Made by a program: the position numbers and the translations under genes. Shown piece by piece: positions 7,808 through 15,534 of a DNA stretch of 40,751 nucleotides (positions are counted from its first letter, which is position 1; each line of letters starts with the position of its first letter). The notes under the pieces were generated by a model, which worked only from the letters and a program-made list of their open reading frames with translations, was not told the DNA's origin and ran no database searches. This DNA is from Candidatus Magasanikiibacteriota bacterium (GTDB taxonomy: Bacteria > Patescibacteriota > Patescibacteriia > Magasanikbacterales > UBA922), in contig JABIEQ010000008.1 in assembly GCA_018651085.1 (NCBI GenBank), positions 1 to 40,751 of the forward strand. Direction: 5' to 3'.

Positions 7808-9217
7808 ATGACCTCTTCACGCGTCCTTGTTTTCTATTCTCGTCTTCCAACCCCTGATATGATAGGAAAGACACGTATTGGAAAACAAATTCATGATCAA
7901 TCAATTGCAAACACGCTTGGAAAAAGCCTTATTTTTGATATGGCTAAAGAATATATGCCATATAATGAAACAGACTATGATGTTGTCTGGTATTACCGAG
8001 GTGATTTATCTTTATTTTCAAAAACCTCTACGCTCCCTGTTACTACTTATATTGAACAAATAGAAGGAGAATTATCTATTGAATATATCCACAAAAAACT
8101 TTCAAATACCTACACACAAGTTATTATTGTTGGAAGTGATCTTCCTTTTATTTCTAAAAAAGATATTTATACATCGTTTGCAATTCTTGACACGCATGAC
8201 GGTGTTATCGTTCCGACGCTTGATGGTGGGTACGGACTTATTGGTATGAATGGGTTTACTGATGTGTATTTACCAATTACAAACTGGACCTCTCACTCAG
8301 AAGGCTACCAATTACTTCAAGAAACCATGCAGATTGTAAAAGAAAAGCAATTATCGTTTTGCATTCTTCCCACGGTATTTGATATAGACTTTTTAAGTGA
8401 TGTGTATCGCTTAAAAGATACTATTTCAGAACAAGACACACTCCTTGCTTCATACCAGCACCTTACCAATACATTTTCTACTCTTTCTACTCACTGGTCA
8501 TCGTTTCGACCAAAATTATCTATCATTATTCCAACCCTTAATGAGGGGAATCAAATTGTTTCAACGCTTCGTTGCTTTACCCATGTTTTACAATCGATTG
8601 AAATTTTACTGGTTGATGCATCAAGTACAGACGACACGGTTCGTCTTGCCCGGCAAACTGCTGACACCCTTTCCGTTCCCGTTCGTATTATTACTCAAAC
8701 ACCAAAAGGACGAGCAACACAAATGAATACCGGGGCCCACCATGCGGCGGGCGACACGCTTCTTTTCTTACACGCCGATACGCATATATCACCTGACTCT
8801 ATTCATGATCTTATACAATCTCTTACTGATTCTCTTCTTATTGGCGGCGCCTTTCAAATCCGTTTTAGAGAATCGCGCCTGGTATATCGTCTTATTAACT
8901 TATATTCAAATGTCCGTGCAAAAATCTTTTGTGTGTTTCACGGTGATCAGGCAATTTTTATACGAAAATCAGTTTTTATGCGTCTTGGTATGTATCCAAA
9001 GGTTCCCTTGATGGAAGACGTGATGCTTTCTCACAAAATGTGTGATTCAGGACACGTTCGTCTGCTTTCAAGCACCGTAGATGGATCAGCTCGACGTATT
9101 TCTGAAACAGGCATCTTGAAAAGTATCGGTATTTACTTTATGATTAAGATTCTGTACGCCTTTGGTGTACACCCTACTCGTTTAGCCCGCATTTATCAGA
9201 AGACTAAACAATCATAG
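7808..9217 (+). CDS. Fused DUF2064 (TIGR04282) and TIGR04283 glycosyltransferase
   Basis: 469 residues. Residues 1-~220 match the TIGR04282/DUF2064 nucleotidyltransferase-like family (VLVFYSRLPTPDMIGKTRIG; GSDLPFI; PTLDGGYGLIG). Residues ~235-469 are a TIGR04283 family-2 glycosyltransferase (LSIIIPTLNEGN, VDASSTDDT, LFLHADTHI, MEDVMLSHK). The two are usually separate neighbouring genes linked to arsenosugar biosynthesis with the radical SAM enzyme ArsS; here they are one chain. Neither ArsS nor ArsM is in the window. It starts 1 base after the GT-C gene and ends 2 bases before the DUF547 gene. Confidence 0.85.
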   Translation: MTSSRVLVFYSRLPTPDMIGKTRIGKQIHDQSIANTLGKSLIFDMAKEYMPYNETDYDVVWYYRGDLSLFSKTSTLPVTTYIEQIEGELSIEYIHKKLSNTYTQVIIVGSDLPFISKKDIYTSFAILDTHDGVIVPTLDGGYGLIGMNGFTDVYLPITNWTSHSEGYQLLQETMQIVKEKQLSFCILPTVFDIDFLSDVYRLKDTISEQDTLLASYQHLTNTFSTLSTHWSSFRPKLSIIIPTLNEGNQIVSTLRCFTHVLQSIEILLVDASSTDDTVRLARQTADTLSVPVRIITQTPKGRATQMNTGAHHAAGDTLLFLHADTHISPDSIHDLIQSLTDSLLIGGAFQIRFRESRLVYRLINLYSNVRAKIFCVFHGDQAIFIRKSVFMRLGMYPKVPLMEDVMLSHKMCDSGHVRLLSSTVDGSARRISETGILKSIGIYFMIKILYAFGVHPTRLARIYQKTKQS

Positions 9218-9219
9218 CT

Positions 9220-10146
9220 ATGTCATTTCCTACTCCCTCAACAAACAATCTTGATCGCATCGTTATTTCAATTATTGGAGCTTGTCTAGGAATTATTTTA
9301 CTCGTCATTTTTTTTGATATTCTCCCTGACTCAGACACCCCTCCTCCATTTGTCCCTATTGATTTTTCTCTTACTGGTGAAGACTCTTTTAATCATGATG
9401 CCTGGCAAGATATTTTAAACGAGTACATCGTTGTTACTGACATTGCTCGCATTGATTACACGCGTTTACGAGATCATCATCGCGATCTCAATGATTACCT
9501 TACAACGCTTGATGATGCTGATCTATCTATTCTTTCTCGAGAAGAACAACTTGCTTTTCTTATTAATGCATATAATGCTTACACACTTGACCTTGTGGTT
9601 GATCATTACCCTACAAAAAGCATCCGTGACATTGGTGGTGGTATTTCTGGTCCATGGGACATGCCACAAGCTAAAATTGCTGGCAATATCTATTCCTTAA
9701 ACCAACTAGAGCACGAACTATTACGACGTGAATTTAAAGATCCACGCATTCATTTTTCAGTAAACTGTGCATCATATGGATGTCCAGATATTGGTGGCAC
9801 TGCATTTACATCAATGAATATTGAAGATTTATTAAATGATGGTGCGCGACGATTTTTATCTCACCCACGTGGCTTTATGTATAATAGAGCTGACAATACC
9901 ATTCGCTTATCTTCTATTTTCAAATGGTTTGCTGATGATTTTTCTTCTCAGGCAACTTTTGAAAACCAACCTGGTGTTACTGATTTATTTAGTGATGAAG
10001 AAAAAGAACAAGAGGTCCTTACATTTATTTCAATACACCTTGATGGTGGTGCATTCCTTGATACGTTTACTGGTGACATTACCTATGACTATGATTGGTC
10101 CCTAAACGATACGGCAACATCTTCTATCATTCCTTCCCCTAAGTAA
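9220..10146 (+). CDS. DUF547 protein with N-terminal membrane anchor
   Basis: 308 residues. One membrane segment (~residues 12-32: IVISIIGACLGIILLVIFFDI) is followed by a DUF547 domain: FLINAYNAYTLDLV, IHFSVNCASYGCPDI and SSIFKWFADDF are the family hallmarks, including the conserved NCAS-x2-CP element. Predicted to face outside. DUF547 genes commonly sit beside TIGR04282/TIGR04283 genes, as here. Last gene of the operon beginning at 5958; a terminator follows at 10167. Confidence 0.85.
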   Translation: MSFPTPSTNNLDRIVISIIGACLGIILLVIFFDILPDSDTPPPFVPIDFSLTGEDSFNHDAWQDILNEYIVVTDIARIDYTRLRDHHRDLNDYLTTLDDADLSILSREEQLAFLINAYNAYTLDLVVDHYPTKSIRDIGGGISGPWDMPQAKIAGNIYSLNQLEHELLRREFKDPRIHFSVNCASYGCPDIGGTAFTSMNIEDLLNDGARRFLSHPRGFMYNRADNTIRLSSIFKWFADDFSSQATFENQPGVTDLFSDEEKEQEVLTFISIHLDGGAFLDTFTGDITYDYDWSLNDTATSSIIPSPK

Positions 10147-10164
10147 TACAGTTTTATTCCCTTT

Positions 10165-10197
10165 AAACATACCGACACCTTCACGGTATGTTTTTTT
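10165..10197 (+). terminator. Intrinsic terminator of the 5958-10146 operon
   Basis: ACATACCG (10167-10174) pairs with CGGTATGT (10184-10191), followed by seven T's. Confidence 0.9.
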
Positions 10198-10255
10198 CTC
10201 TAGGAAAACTTTCATTATTCTTTTATACTATAGGCACTAACTTTTTTATTTTTAT

Positions 10256-11650
10256 ATGAAGCATTACGACATTATTGTTATTGGTGGTGGTGGTGGAACT
10301 AAACTTGTTTCCCCTCCTGCTCGAGCTGGCCTTAAAGTTGCCGTTATTGAAAAAGAAGCACTTGGAGGAACGTGTTTAAATCGTGGTTGTATCCCGTCAA
10401 AGATGCTTATTCATCCAGCTGATGTTGCGCACGAAATTGATAATGCTCATTTGTATAATATTACCGTAAAAAAACCATACAAAGTAAACTTTTCTAAACT
10501 GGTTAACTCTGTATCCACTCAAGTTGACGGCACATCAGATCGTATTGGTGTGGCATATAAGAAAAACAAAAATATTGATTATTACCATGGAACAGCAACC
10601 TTTATTTCTAACGATGTTGTTGATGTAAATGGAAAAAAACTCACGGCTGATAAGATTATTGTGGCCGTGGGGTCTCGCGCTCGTGTTCCTGATATTGAAG
10701 GATTGTCTTCCACTCCTTTTATGACAAGTCGCGAAGCTCTTCGACAAAAAAAACAACCCAAAAAACTTATTATCATTGGTGGTGGATACATTGGAGTAGA
10801 ACTTGGTCATTTTTATGGTGGTATTGGAACGAAAATTGAATTTGTTGTACGAAGTGGATTTGTTGGAAAAGAAGATAAAGATGTGCGAAAAGAATTTACT
10901 CGTGTATTTAGTGAAAGACACAAGACTCACTTTAATGTTACGACGAGAAAAGTATCGTATAAAAATGGTATGTTTACCGTCACTATTGAAAACCGTGATA
11001 CTGGAGAAAAAAAACGTCTTCGTGCTGACGCGCTTCTTGTTGCGGTGGGTATTGTTCCAAACACAAACACCCTTCACTTAGAAAACACAAAGATTAAAAC
11101 AGATAAACGTGGATTTGTTGTGACGGACAAACGTCTTCAAACAACAGTCAAAAATATTTATGCGATTGGAGATTGTAATGGCCGTTTCTTTTTTCGCCAC
11201 AGTGTGAATTTTGAAGGCGAATGGTTATATAAGGCTTTATTTTCTCATCCACATAATAAACCTATTTCTTACCCACCGATGCCTCACGCCATATTTTCTA
11301 ATCCACAAATTGGTGGTGTTGGAGTAACAGAAGATGAATTAGAAAAACAAGGTAAAAAAATAGACAAAGATTATATCGTTGGCATGAATCATTACAAAGA
11401 TAGTGCTATGGGAGATGCCCTTCGATCTGATCACGGATTTGTAAAACTTCTGTTTGATAAAAAAACGCAAAAACTTATTGGTGCTCACATTATTGGTCCT
11501 GAAGCCTCTGATATGATTCACATGTGTATTGCCTTTATTACTATGAAAGCTACACTCACTCATATGCTCGATATGATCTATGTCCACCCAGCATTACCAG
11601 AAAATGTGAGAAATGCTTGTAGAGATGCTCGTATGAAATACCCCTCATAG
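10256..11650 (+). CDS. Dihydrolipoyl dehydrogenase/mercuric reductase-like flavoprotein
   Basis: 464 residues, full length for class I disulfide reductases. FAD motif GGGGGTKLVSP, redox-active disulfide GGTCLNRGCIPSK (Cys ~40 and 45), NAD motif IIGGGYIGVELG (~175), second FAD motif YAIGDCNG and the catalytic HPALPE near the C-terminus are all present. No pyruvate or 2-oxoacid dehydrogenase E1/E2 genes are in the window, so the disulfide substrate is uncertain; mycothione/CoA-disulfide-like or lipoyl substrates are possible. A TATACT box at ~10226 gives a short SD-free leader. Own terminator at 11672. Confidence 0.85.
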   Translation: MKHYDIIVIGGGGGTKLVSPPARAGLKVAVIEKEALGGTCLNRGCIPSKMLIHPADVAHEIDNAHLYNITVKKPYKVNFSKLVNSVSTQVDGTSDRIGVAYKKNKNIDYYHGTATFISNDVVDVNGKKLTADKIIVAVGSRARVPDIEGLSSTPFMTSREALRQKKQPKKLIIIGGGYIGVELGHFYGGIGTKIEFVVRSGFVGKEDKDVRKEFTRVFSERHKTHFNVTTRKVSYKNGMFTVTIENRDTGEKKRLRADALLVAVGIVPNTNTLHLENTKIKTDKRGFVVTDKRLQTTVKNIYAIGDCNGRFFFRHSVNFEGEWLYKALFSHPHNKPISYPPMPHAIFSNPQIGGVGVTEDELEKQGKKIDKDYIVGMNHYKDSAMGDALRSDHGFVKLLFDKKTQKLIGAHIIGPEASDMIHMCIAFITMKATLTHMLDMIYVHPALPENVRNACRDARMKYPS

Positions 11651-11671
11651 CCCATTTATTCCTCTTTTTTC

Positions 11672-11699
11672 AGAAAACCACCCAATTGGGTGGTTTTCT
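11672..11699 (+). terminator. Intrinsic terminator after the 10256 gene
   Basis: AGAAAACCACCC and GGGTGGTTTTCT form a 12-bp stem around AATT. Confidence 0.9.
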
Positions 11700-11700
11700 A

Positions 11701-11962
11701 TTGACAATATCACCTTTATTTGATACGGTTGGTTTGAGCTCGCTTATCAGGCCCGCTCAAATCGGTGGAAGAACCGCCAAGATATTGCGACCTTCGGGTC
11801 ACGACGCCTTGGTCAACGACCACCACCCCTGTCCCGGGACGCCTGTTTCTATACCGGTCTCCGTTGTACCCCTCTTCGCCCGCTTGTGTAGGTGGCAGCG
11901 TGTTCCGGGACAGGGAACACCATTACTTTTATAAAGAGCACTCAATGTGAGTGCTCTTTTTG
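11701..11962 (+). ncRNA. GC-rich structured non-coding islet (candidate RNA)
   Basis: This 260-base stretch has no ATG on the plus strand and no credible frame on the minus strand. TTGACA (11701-11706) lies at its left edge, though the -10 (TACGGT, 17 bases on) is weak. Inside are TTTGAGC/GCTCAAA, CGGT/ACCG, GACC-TTCG-GGTC and TGGTC/GACCA hairpins, then a perfect 11-bp pairing of 11827-11837 with 11905-11915. A strong terminator closes it (AAAGAGCACTC 11933-11943 with GAGTGCTCTTT 11949-11959). It looks like a discrete RNA gene of unknown class; it is not 6S, RNase P or tmRNA that I can recognise. Confidence 0.45.
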
Positions 11963-11963
11963 T

Positions 11964-11990
11964 TTGACAAATTCCTAGATGAGCTATACT
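11964..11990 (+). promoter_or_regulatory. Promoter of islet gene 4
   Basis: TTGACA (11964-11969) and TATACT (11985-11990), 15-base spacer. The -35 box begins within the T-tail of the preceding terminator. Confidence 0.7.
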
Positions 11991-12045
11991 GTTTATGATA
12001 ATGAGAGCCCGATTGAGAGGCTTTCTACAGACAAAGGGGTCCATA

Positions 12046-12444
12046 ATGAGCAGAGAACAAGTCGCGAATGCTTGCTTGATGGCTGTAGCTCAGCTTCAGG
12101 GGCTGATTGAAGAGCAAGACAGGCTGGTGCGTGAGTTCATCGATCCAGACTCGTTCATGAACGATGGAAGCCTCAAGTTTCGCTTCCCTGGAGCAAACCC
12201 TGGCAACCAGGATAACATCGCCTACTTCAAGAAGCAGGCGACGGAAACAATGGAGGCTCTGACTACGTGGCTATGGATGCATGCAGACATCGAAACACAA
12301 CAAGCGATGCGAGCAAAATACGAAGGCAATGAAGAAGAGAGGGCCACCCACCAACAACAGGCAGACACCTTTAACAGTCGAGCAACCGTCGCATTTCGGC
12401 GAGCAAAGGAGGGCAACTTTGGTGCCTACCCCCCGACGATGTGA
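12046..12444 (+). CDS. GC-rich islet gene 4: soluble helical ORFan, 132 residues
   Basis: Not recognised. A soluble, Gln/Glu/Ala-rich, probably helical protein beginning MSREQVANACLMAVAQLQG, with a C-terminal half (ADIETQQAMRAKYEGNEEE) suited to a helical hairpin. The frame is open back to 11995, but that ATG is at the start of the transcript while ATG 12046 has AAAGGGG 7-8 bases upstream, so the shorter form is preferred. It ends in TGA, a stop not used by the AT-rich genes here. A large nested hairpin follows. Confidence 0.65.
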   Translation: MSREQVANACLMAVAQLQGLIEEQDRLVREFIDPDSFMNDGSLKFRFPGANPGNQDNIAYFKKQATETMEALTTWLWMHADIETQQAMRAKYEGNEEERATHQQQADTFNSRATVAFRRAKEGNFGAYPPTM

Positions 12445-12473
12445 TTCCCACCACAATCCCCACTATCTCTCCA

Positions 12474-12556
12474 ACCAAAACCACCCCGTTTCCCCTTCCT
12501 CTGTTTCTTAACTTTATAGGAAACAATGGAAGGAGTACCTTGAGGTGGTTTTTGTA
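12474..12556 (+). terminator. Large nested terminator hairpin after islet gene 4
   Basis: Outer arms AAAACCACC (12478-12486) and GGTGGTTTT (about 12544-12552) precede a short T-rich run. Inside, CCTTCC/GGAAGG and GTTTC/GAAAC pair in nested fashion. It ends the islet before the tal promoter. Confidence 0.6.
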
Positions 12557-12595
12557 TATATAAATGTGTGAGAATAGAGTGCCTCCATGTTCCCT

Positions 12596-12624
12596 TTGCG
12601 AGAGCAACCAAGACCGGGTATAAT
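12596..12624 (+). promoter_or_regulatory. Promoter of tal
   Basis: TTGCGA, 17 bases, TATAAT. The leader to ATG 12651 is about 20 bases, T-rich, without SD. Confidence 0.7.
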
Positions 12625-12650
12625 GGAGACAATCACTTTTATCTTTTTTT

Positions 12651-13508
12651 ATGCCTAGACCAACAACACTTACTACCCGTATTTTTCTTGATAGTGGAAG
12701 TCCTGACGACACGCGCTCTACCCTTGATCTCCTTGGGTTTCTCGATGGACAAACCACCAATCCTTCTCTTGTTGCCAAAGCGTTACGTGCAGACAATCCT
12801 GATATTGCCCTAAAGCAACAGGAACTTATGGATGCATATAAAGGAATTGTGCAAAATATTTCTCAAATGATCCCACACGGATCTGTCTCAATTGAAGTCT
12901 ATGGAGATAAAGATACTGTAGCTGAAACCATGATTACCCAAGGACGAGAGATGAATACATGGATCCCTAATGCACATATTAAACTTCCAACAACAAAAGC
13001 TGGGCTTGAAGCCGCAAACGTACTTACAGGTGAAGGTGTTCGTGTAAACATGACGCTTATTTTTTCTCAGGCACAAGCTGCTGCTGTTCACGCGGCAACT
13101 TTTGGAGCAAAAAAAGGTGATGTGTTTTTATCTCCTTTTGTCGGACGACTTGATGATCGTGGAGAAAATGGCATTGATCTTATTTCTCGCATTTCTGACA
13201 TGTATAAAAAAGAAGAAAGTCATGTAGAAATATTAACGGCAAGTGTCCGAAATATTGACCACTTTTTAGCATCAATTGCAGCGGGGACAGATATTATTAC
13301 GTGCCCGAAAAAGATTCTTGATGAATGGGCAGCCAGTAACTTTATTACTCCTGAGGCAACGTACTCATATACAAGAGATGATCTTTCTTCTATACCTGAT
13401 GCCTCTGTTTCACTTACCCAATCGTGGCAAGAATATAATATCCAACATGATTTAACAGATGCTGGTCTTCAAAAATTTGCTGATGATTGGAATGCTCTTA
13501 TTGCTTAA
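12651..13508 (+). CDS. tal: Transaldolase
   Basis: 285 residues. Interconverts sedoheptulose-7-P plus glyceraldehyde-3-P with erythrose-4-P plus fructose-6-P. Seen: GFLDGQTTNPSLVAKAL near the N-terminus, VSIEVYGD, the Schiff-base lysine in AHIKLPTT (K near residue 111), NMTLIFSQAQAAAV and FLSPFVGRLDDRG, all typical of the long transaldolase family. First gene of the sugar-phosphate block; pgi follows after 9 bases. No SD. Confidence 0.93.
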   Translation: MPRPTTLTTRIFLDSGSPDDTRSTLDLLGFLDGQTTNPSLVAKALRADNPDIALKQQELMDAYKGIVQNISQMIPHGSVSIEVYGDKDTVAETMITQGREMNTWIPNAHIKLPTTKAGLEAANVLTGEGVRVNMTLIFSQAQAAAVHAATFGAKKGDVFLSPFVGRLDDRGENGIDLISRISDMYKKEESHVEILTASVRNIDHFLASIAAGTDIITCPKKILDEWAASNFITPEATYSYTRDDLSSIPDASVSLTQSWQEYNIQHDLTDAGLQKFADDWNALIA

Positions 13509-13517
13509 CTATTTTTT

Positions 13518-14816
13518 ATGCTTACACTTGACCTTACAAACTTATTTACCGTATCACCTGACCACGGTATATCTCAAGAAGATATTACAAAAGAAGAAAC
13601 ACGTATTACACCCTACATTGAAAACATCCATGCTCGTAACCAAGGATTTTATACGGTGATTGATGATACGGATACCGTAACGAAAATAGAATCATTTGCT
13701 AAAGAGCGAAAAGGAAAACACAAACACCTTGTTATTCTTGCTATTGGAGGATCTTCATTAGGTACAATTTGTTTAAAGCAATCATTGACCCATCTTTTTT
13801 CTCATGAGATTTCTTCTCAAGAACATCCGACGCTCCATATTCTTGATAATATTGATCCAACACTTATCCGTGAAGTACAAGATGTCATTGATTTATCGTC
13901 AACCTTATTTATTGTTGTTACAAAATCTGGTGGTACCCCAGAAATATTATCTCAATATTTCTATTTTAGATCACTTTGCGACAAGGCATCTCTTAATGCT
14001 ACTGATCATTTTGTTTTTGTTACTGACCCTAAAAAAGGATTACTTCGAAAGATTGGTAACGAAGAATCTATCCCAATGTTTGATGTGCCACCAACAGTTG
14101 GTGGTCGATTTTCTGTTCAGACACCAGTTGGACTTCTCCCTGCGGCACTTATTGGTATTGATATACGAGACCTTCTTAAAGGATTCCAATCTATGCGTGA
14201 AGCCTTTTTATCAACTGAGATTGAGAAAAACCTTCCGTTTCAAATTGCTACGATCCAATATCTTCTTCGAGATAAAGGGAAGGTCATGAATGTTATGATG
14301 CCATACGCTCAAAAACTTATCCGCTTTTCTGATTGGTATCGTCAACTGCTTGCTGAAAGTATTGGAAAAGCAAAAAATGAAAAAGGAGAACTTGTGCATA
14401 CAGGCATTACCCCTATTAATGCGCTTGGTGTGACTGATCAACACTCTCAAAGTCAATTATATAATGAAGGACCGAATGACAAACTTTTCTTTTTTCTTCA
14501 TGTTGAAAAGTTTGGTGTAGATATATCTATTCCCAACCCTTCTTCAATAGAAGAGGTCTCTTTTCTTGATAATACAACATTTTCTCAACTGCTTCATGCT
14601 GAAGAAAGTGCTACAGCAATGTCGTGTACAAAAAATGACAGACCAAATATGACTATTCGTATTTCTTCTGTTGACGAAGAACATCTTGGACAACTATTTA
14701 TGTTGTTTGAGGGAGCTACGGCATTTTTAGGAGAATTTTATGGAATTAATGCCTTTAATCAACCCGGCGTCGAATTATCTAAGGTGCTTACAAGAGAAGC
14801 TCTACTCAATCGATAA
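13518..14816 (+). CDS. pgi: Glucose-6-phosphate isomerase
   Basis: 432 residues. Interconverts glucose-6-P and fructose-6-P. Seen: AIGGSSLG (phosphate binding), VTKSGGTPEILSQY, VGGRFSVQTPVGLLPAAL, an HTGITPINALGVTDQHSQSQ segment and the C-terminal helix GINAFNQPGVELSK with its conserved Gln-Pro-Gly-Val-Glu. Length matches the short bacterial/archaeal-like PGI group rather than the 550-residue form. It is 9 bases after tal and is followed by a terminator at 14834, so tal-pgi form one operon. Confidence 0.93.
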   Translation: MLTLDLTNLFTVSPDHGISQEDITKEETRITPYIENIHARNQGFYTVIDDTDTVTKIESFAKERKGKHKHLVILAIGGSSLGTICLKQSLTHLFSHEISSQEHPTLHILDNIDPTLIREVQDVIDLSSTLFIVVTKSGGTPEILSQYFYFRSLCDKASLNATDHFVFVTDPKKGLLRKIGNEESIPMFDVPPTVGGRFSVQTPVGLLPAALIGIDIRDLLKGFQSMREAFLSTEIEKNLPFQIATIQYLLRDKGKVMNVMMPYAQKLIRFSDWYRQLLAESIGKAKNEKGELVHTGITPINALGVTDQHSQSQLYNEGPNDKLFFFLHVEKFGVDISIPNPSSIEEVSFLDNTTFSQLLHAEESATAMSCTKNDRPNMTIRISSVDEEHLGQLFMLFEGATAFLGEFYGINAFNQPGVELSKVLTREALLNR

Positions 14817-14833
14817 TCTCTTTTACATATACT

Positions 14834-14867
14834 AAAACACAACCCATAAAAAGGGTTGTGTTTTTTT
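14834..14867. terminator. Intrinsic terminator of tal-pgi
   Basis: AAAACACAACCC and GGGTTGTGTTTT pair around a 7-base loop with a T-run; the A-run on the other side makes it usable by the convergent islet gene 5. Confidence 0.9.
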
Positions 14868-14972
14868 ATAAAGATATATTATATATACCCTTATTGTTGG
14901 GAGCGCTGGGTGTGACGATACTTTGCGCTCCGTATGATTGTTTTGGTGTTAGTCTTTGTCACACCACACCTC

Positions 14973-15404
14973 CTATGAGGAGCTTCTTTGTCCTTTTGAC
15001 CATACAAGTAGTACGGCGTACACGACCCCTTCTAGCATGGCAATGACGAAAACCCCGAGGTAGAACCTCACTTGATACATCGTAGGTTTTTGTCCTGCTC
15101 GCCCCATTGCGGCCACTTCTTCTTGTATGCGCCATCCCTGAGTCGGGTAGCTTATGAGCCAATCGAAGTGGACCCATACCATACAGACGATGAAGAGTAG
15201 AAATGCTATCCCGGCAAACCACTCCTGAATGGTGATCTCCTGGTTGCTTTTCTTTGGCAAAAATGTACTGATAGAGACAAGCAGCATGACTACTGCAATG
15301 TCCCACATGCTCACGACGAAAGGTCCGAAGTCAATTTTCCCTATGAAAAAGGGAATGACGAAACAAAGTGCTCCCACCATTGCGGTAACGATACCTAGAC
15401 GCAT
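14973..15404 (-). CDS. GC-rich islet gene 5: membrane ORFan, 143 residues
   Basis: Not recognised. Four or five membrane segments (MRLGIVTAMVGALCFVIPFF; VSMWDIAVVMLLVSIST; WFAGIAFLLFIVCMVW; FYLGVFVIAMLEGVVYAVLL) with short polar loops. ATG 15404 is preceded by TGGAGGAAAA, a clear SD. Codon use is GC-rich against the tkt and pgi neighbours. The stop codon lies in a small CTCCT/AGGAG hairpin. A further GGAGCGC/GCGCTCC pairing lies downstream at 14899-14933. Convergent with pgi, divergent from tkt. Confidence 0.65.
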   Translation of the reverse strand: MRLGIVTAMVGALCFVIPFFIGKIDFGPFVVSMWDIAVVMLLVSISTFLPKKSNQEITIQEWFAGIAFLLFIVCMVWVHFDWLISYPTQGWRIQEEVAAMGRAGQKPTMYQVRFYLGVFVIAMLEGVVYAVLLVWSKGQRSSS

Positions 15405-15442
15405 TTTTCCTCCATGATTATGCGTGATGGTGTTGATTGCAT

Positions 15443-15471
15443 AGTGTACTCCTGGTTTTTTCTTCTGTCAA
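15443..15471 (-). promoter_or_regulatory. Promoter of islet gene 5
   Basis: TTGACA (15471-15466), 17 bases, TACACT (15448-15443) on the minus strand. Confidence 0.75.
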
Positions 15472-15534
15472 TTTTACGGTGAGTGTTTTTCTATCCATGG
15501 TATACTGCATATTATAGTTATCATTATTTTTTCT

